Part shown: positions 63,864-64,000 of the stretch, piece by piece
Layout of the letters: every line of letters begins with the position of its first letter
How positions within the stretch are numbered: position 1 is the stretch's first letter
Assembly: GCF_021352225.1 (NCBI RefSeq)
Contig: NZ_JAAUVI010000002.1
Span: 186,001-250,000 of the forward strand
Direction of reading: 5' to 3'
Source of the DNA: Methylobacterium sp. C25
Lineage (GTDB): Bacteria; Pseudomonadota; Alphaproteobacteria; Rhizobiales; Beijerinckiaceae
Length of the DNA stretch: 64,000 bases
The notes under the pieces: model-generated
Database searches by the model: none
Seen by the model: the letters and a program-made list of their open reading frames with translations, nothing else
What the model was told of the DNA's origin: nothing
Program-made: the position numbers and the translations under genes

Positions 63864-64000
63864 TCAGTCGCCCGTCTGCACCGACCAAGTGGCGTGCCGG
63901 ATGCCCGGCTGCTTCGCGAGCTCGGCCACCACTGCGTCGAGTTCCTTGGAATCGACGGCAGTCGCGGTCAGCGTGGCGACCACCTCGACGGCTTCCTCGC
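63864..64000 (-). CDS. MgtC-family-like protein, C-terminal end only
   Basis: Only the last 45 residues are inside the window: EEAVEVVATLTATAVDSKEL, then DAVVAELAKQPGIRHATWSV and QTGD. This matches the ACT-like C-terminal part of MgtC/SapB membrane proteins (AELAKQPGIRHATWSV pattern). The membrane part is outside the window, so the identification is tentative. Confidence 0.5.
   Translation of the reverse strand, partial: EEAVEVVATLTATAVDSKELDAVVAELAKQPGIRHATWSVQTGD

Overview
The window is a high-GC alphaproteobacterial chromosome segment that reads as Methylobacterium/Methylorubrum (Hyphomicrobiales). The diagnostic genes are a lanthanide-type methanol dehydrogenase (xoxFGJ), lanmodulin (lanM) beside a lut lanthanide-uptake operon, a fused pqqCD, the archaeal-like tetrahydromethanopterin (H4MPT) C1 genes (fae, mtdB, mch, fhcBADC), and an mxbDM-like two-component pair. 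The gene order from lanM to xoxF resembles, from memory, the corresponding island of M. extorquens AM1; no database search was run.

Layout. Positions 1-19,100 are mostly general genome: a truncated caspase-like protein, a tandem DUF4399 protein and a caspase-like/FGE-like fusion; heme A synthase (ctaA); a hemolysin III-type membrane protein; several small exported proteins; a class A penicillin-binding protein; an MBL-fold hydrolase; gyrB; a glycosyltransferase and a polyprenyl glycosylphosphotransferase. Positions 19,180-28,320 (all minus) hold lanM and the lutH-G-F-E-D-C-B-A genes: outer-membrane receptor, periplasmic proteins and ABC transporter. Positions 28,517-34,802 (plus) hold methanofuran-type cofactor genes (mfnB, an mfnE-like kinase), a DHPS-like gene, a DUF447 flavoprotein, a tandem pair of MxaD-like SRPBCC proteins and a second beta-propeller.

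Positions 34,833-49,651 are the H4MPT section: PLA2-like and SMI1/KNR4 genes, a hydantoinase-like ATPase, a HisA-like protein, fae, a CitG-like protein, a RimK-like ligase, mch, an ATP-grasp gene, mtdB, RFAP synthase, and the divergent fhcBADC operon. Positions 49,760-57,102 hold a small exported protein, mxbD-mxbM, pqqA-B-CD-E and two exported proteins. Positions 57,160-58,893 are folP-folB-folK. Convergent to these is xoxF-xoxG-xoxJ (minus, 62,359 down to 58,995). The right end has a 700-bp non-coding stretch upstream of xoxF, an SDR, and a truncated MgtC-like gene.

How it fits together. Lanthanide enters through LutH and the Lut proteins, and LanM binds it in the periplasm. PQQ made by PqqA-E and lanthanide load XoxF, which oxidises methanol with XoxG as electron acceptor and XoxJ as accessory. 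Formaldehyde is condensed with H4MPT by Fae, oxidised by MtdB and Mch, and released as formate by the Fhc complex on a methanofuran-type carrier. Cofactor-synthesis genes for H4MPT, methanofuran, folate and PQQ are interleaved with the enzymes that use them. Non-coding elements include intrinsic-terminator hairpins after lanM, lutH, fae and xoxF and three dispersed long imperfect-palindrome repeats, one of which forms the 3' end of the mfnE-like gene.
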